From NCBI GenBank assembly GCA_903877945.1, contig CAIRFY010000144.1:1-6285 (forward strand): a stretch of DNA of 6,285 bases, given 5' to 3'. This stretch comes from an uncultured Oscillochloris sp. Its GTDB lineage: Bacteria; Chloroflexota; Chloroflexia; Chloroflexales; Chloroflexaceae. Positions 6,132 to 6,285 of this stretch are shown here, one piece after another. A model generated the notes under the pieces. It was not told where the DNA came from. It did not search any database and was given only the letters and a program-made list of their open reading frames with translations. The number at the start of each line of letters is the position of its first letter. Position 1 is the stretch's first letter. The position numbers and the translations under genes were made by a program.

Positions 6132-6222
6132 CAGCTTTACAGTGTGGCGATGAGGCGAGGATGCGACGAGGCGATGCTATCGCATCCTCGCGCCCTCGCG
6201 TCTCCGCCACACTGTAAAGCTG
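6132..6222. repeat. 91-bp imperfect palindrome built of 8-bp units, upstream of selB
   Basis: The outer arms are an exact 18-bp match: 6132-6149 (CAGCTTTACAGTGTGGCG) against 6205-6222. An inner 12-bp stem pairs 6155-6166 with 6180-6191 around a 13-nt loop. The sequence between the stems is 5 nt on the left and 13 nt on the right, a difference of exactly 8. Read from the centre outward, the right arm divides into GCATCCTC, GCGCCCTC, GCGTCTCC, GCCACACT. The left arm on the - strand divides into GCCTCGTC, GCATCCTC, GCCTCATC, GCCACACT. Both end in GTAAAGCTG. It ends 26 bp before the selB start codon. There is no T tract and no ORF encoding a transposase; it looks like a small dispersed repeat or MITE-like element. 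Confidence 0.85.
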
Positions 6223-6230
6223 TTCTGAAC

Positions 6231-6252
6231 CATGTCTTAGGCATGTTTTAGA
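6231..6252. repeat. Short direct repeat with 11-bp period
   Basis: CATGTCTTAGG (6231-6241) is followed directly by CATGTTTTAGA (6242-6252), with 9 of 11 bases identical. It lies in the 41-bp spacer between the palindrome and the next repeat copy. The spacing of about one helical turn would put both copies on the same face of DNA, but two copies is thin evidence for a binding site. Confidence 0.4.
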
Positions 6253-6261
6253 ATGGGCACA

Positions 6262-6285
6262 TTCAGCTTTACAGTCTTGCGATGA
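6262..6285. repeat. Start of a second copy of the selB-upstream repeat, cut by the window edge
   Basis: CAGCTTTACAGTCTTGCGATGA (from 6264) matches 6132-6153 at 20 of 22 positions, and the two preceding bases TT also agree. The match covers the terminal arm and the first 8-bp unit in the same phase. The rest lies outside the window. Confidence 0.75.

Noticed and set aside
6106..6210. A 35-codon N-terminal extension of selB from an upstream ATG
   Set aside because: The extension is translated from the palindromic octamer repeat. SelB proteins begin with the short MxxxGTAGHVDHGKS sequence, which matches the inner ATG.
6132..6222. tRNA-Sec (selC) or other structured RNA upstream of selB
   Set aside because: The fold is one long hairpin without a T-loop GTTCGAATC-like string, anticodon stem or CCA end. 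The octamer make-up of its arms fits a repeat better.
6222..6230. GTTCTGAAC as an SOS (LexA) box
   Set aside because: The known GAAC-N4-GTTC type box has the opposite half-site order and a 4-nt spacer; a single 4+4 dyad is too little.

Overview
The window is a GC-rich stretch of bacterial chromosome. It holds three confident protein genes, separated by intergenic DNA rich in dyads and short repeats. The style of ClpC, the GAF-domain signalling protein, the intergenic octamer arrays and the G/C-rich hairpins suggest a Chloroflexota (Chloroflexales-like) bacterium. This placement is an impression from protein and repeat style. There is no rRNA or other marker here to prove it.

Layout, left to right. 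Bases 1-80 are a tandem array of 8-bp units (CGCGTCAC / CCCCTCAC). Next comes a promoter-like extended -10 (127-135) and a leader of about 135 nt. clpC follows on the + strand (276-2759), a complete AAA+ unfoldase of 827 aa with two ATPase modules, a UVR-type middle region and an IGF loop for docking ClpP. It ends at a 30-bp perfect stem (2765-2832) that is a two-way intrinsic terminator. An AT-rich gap (2833-3065) carries two more hairpins and a copy of the 10-mer found at the clpC promoter. It leads to a + strand gene (3066-4136) for a soluble protein with two GAF-like domains and no recognisable output domain. A C/G-rich hairpin (4157-4203) lies between this gene and the convergent selB (4246-6105, - strand), the selenocysteine-specific elongation factor. 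Upstream of selB (6106-6285) are a 91-bp imperfect palindrome built of 8-bp units and the first 22-24 bases of a second copy.

How the genes relate. clpC appears to be a single-gene unit for protein quality control, working with a ClpP encoded elsewhere. The GAF gene is a separate transcription unit; its upstream region shares a promoter-like 10-mer with clpC, which hints at common control but does not prove it. selB is unrelated in function and implies that the organism inserts selenocysteine. selA, selD, the tRNA-Sec gene and any selenoprotein must lie outside the window.

I see no CRISPR array, tRNA, rRNA, transposase, phage gene or defence system. The coding content is ordinary. The most unusual material is the 8-bp repeat organisation at the two ends of the window.
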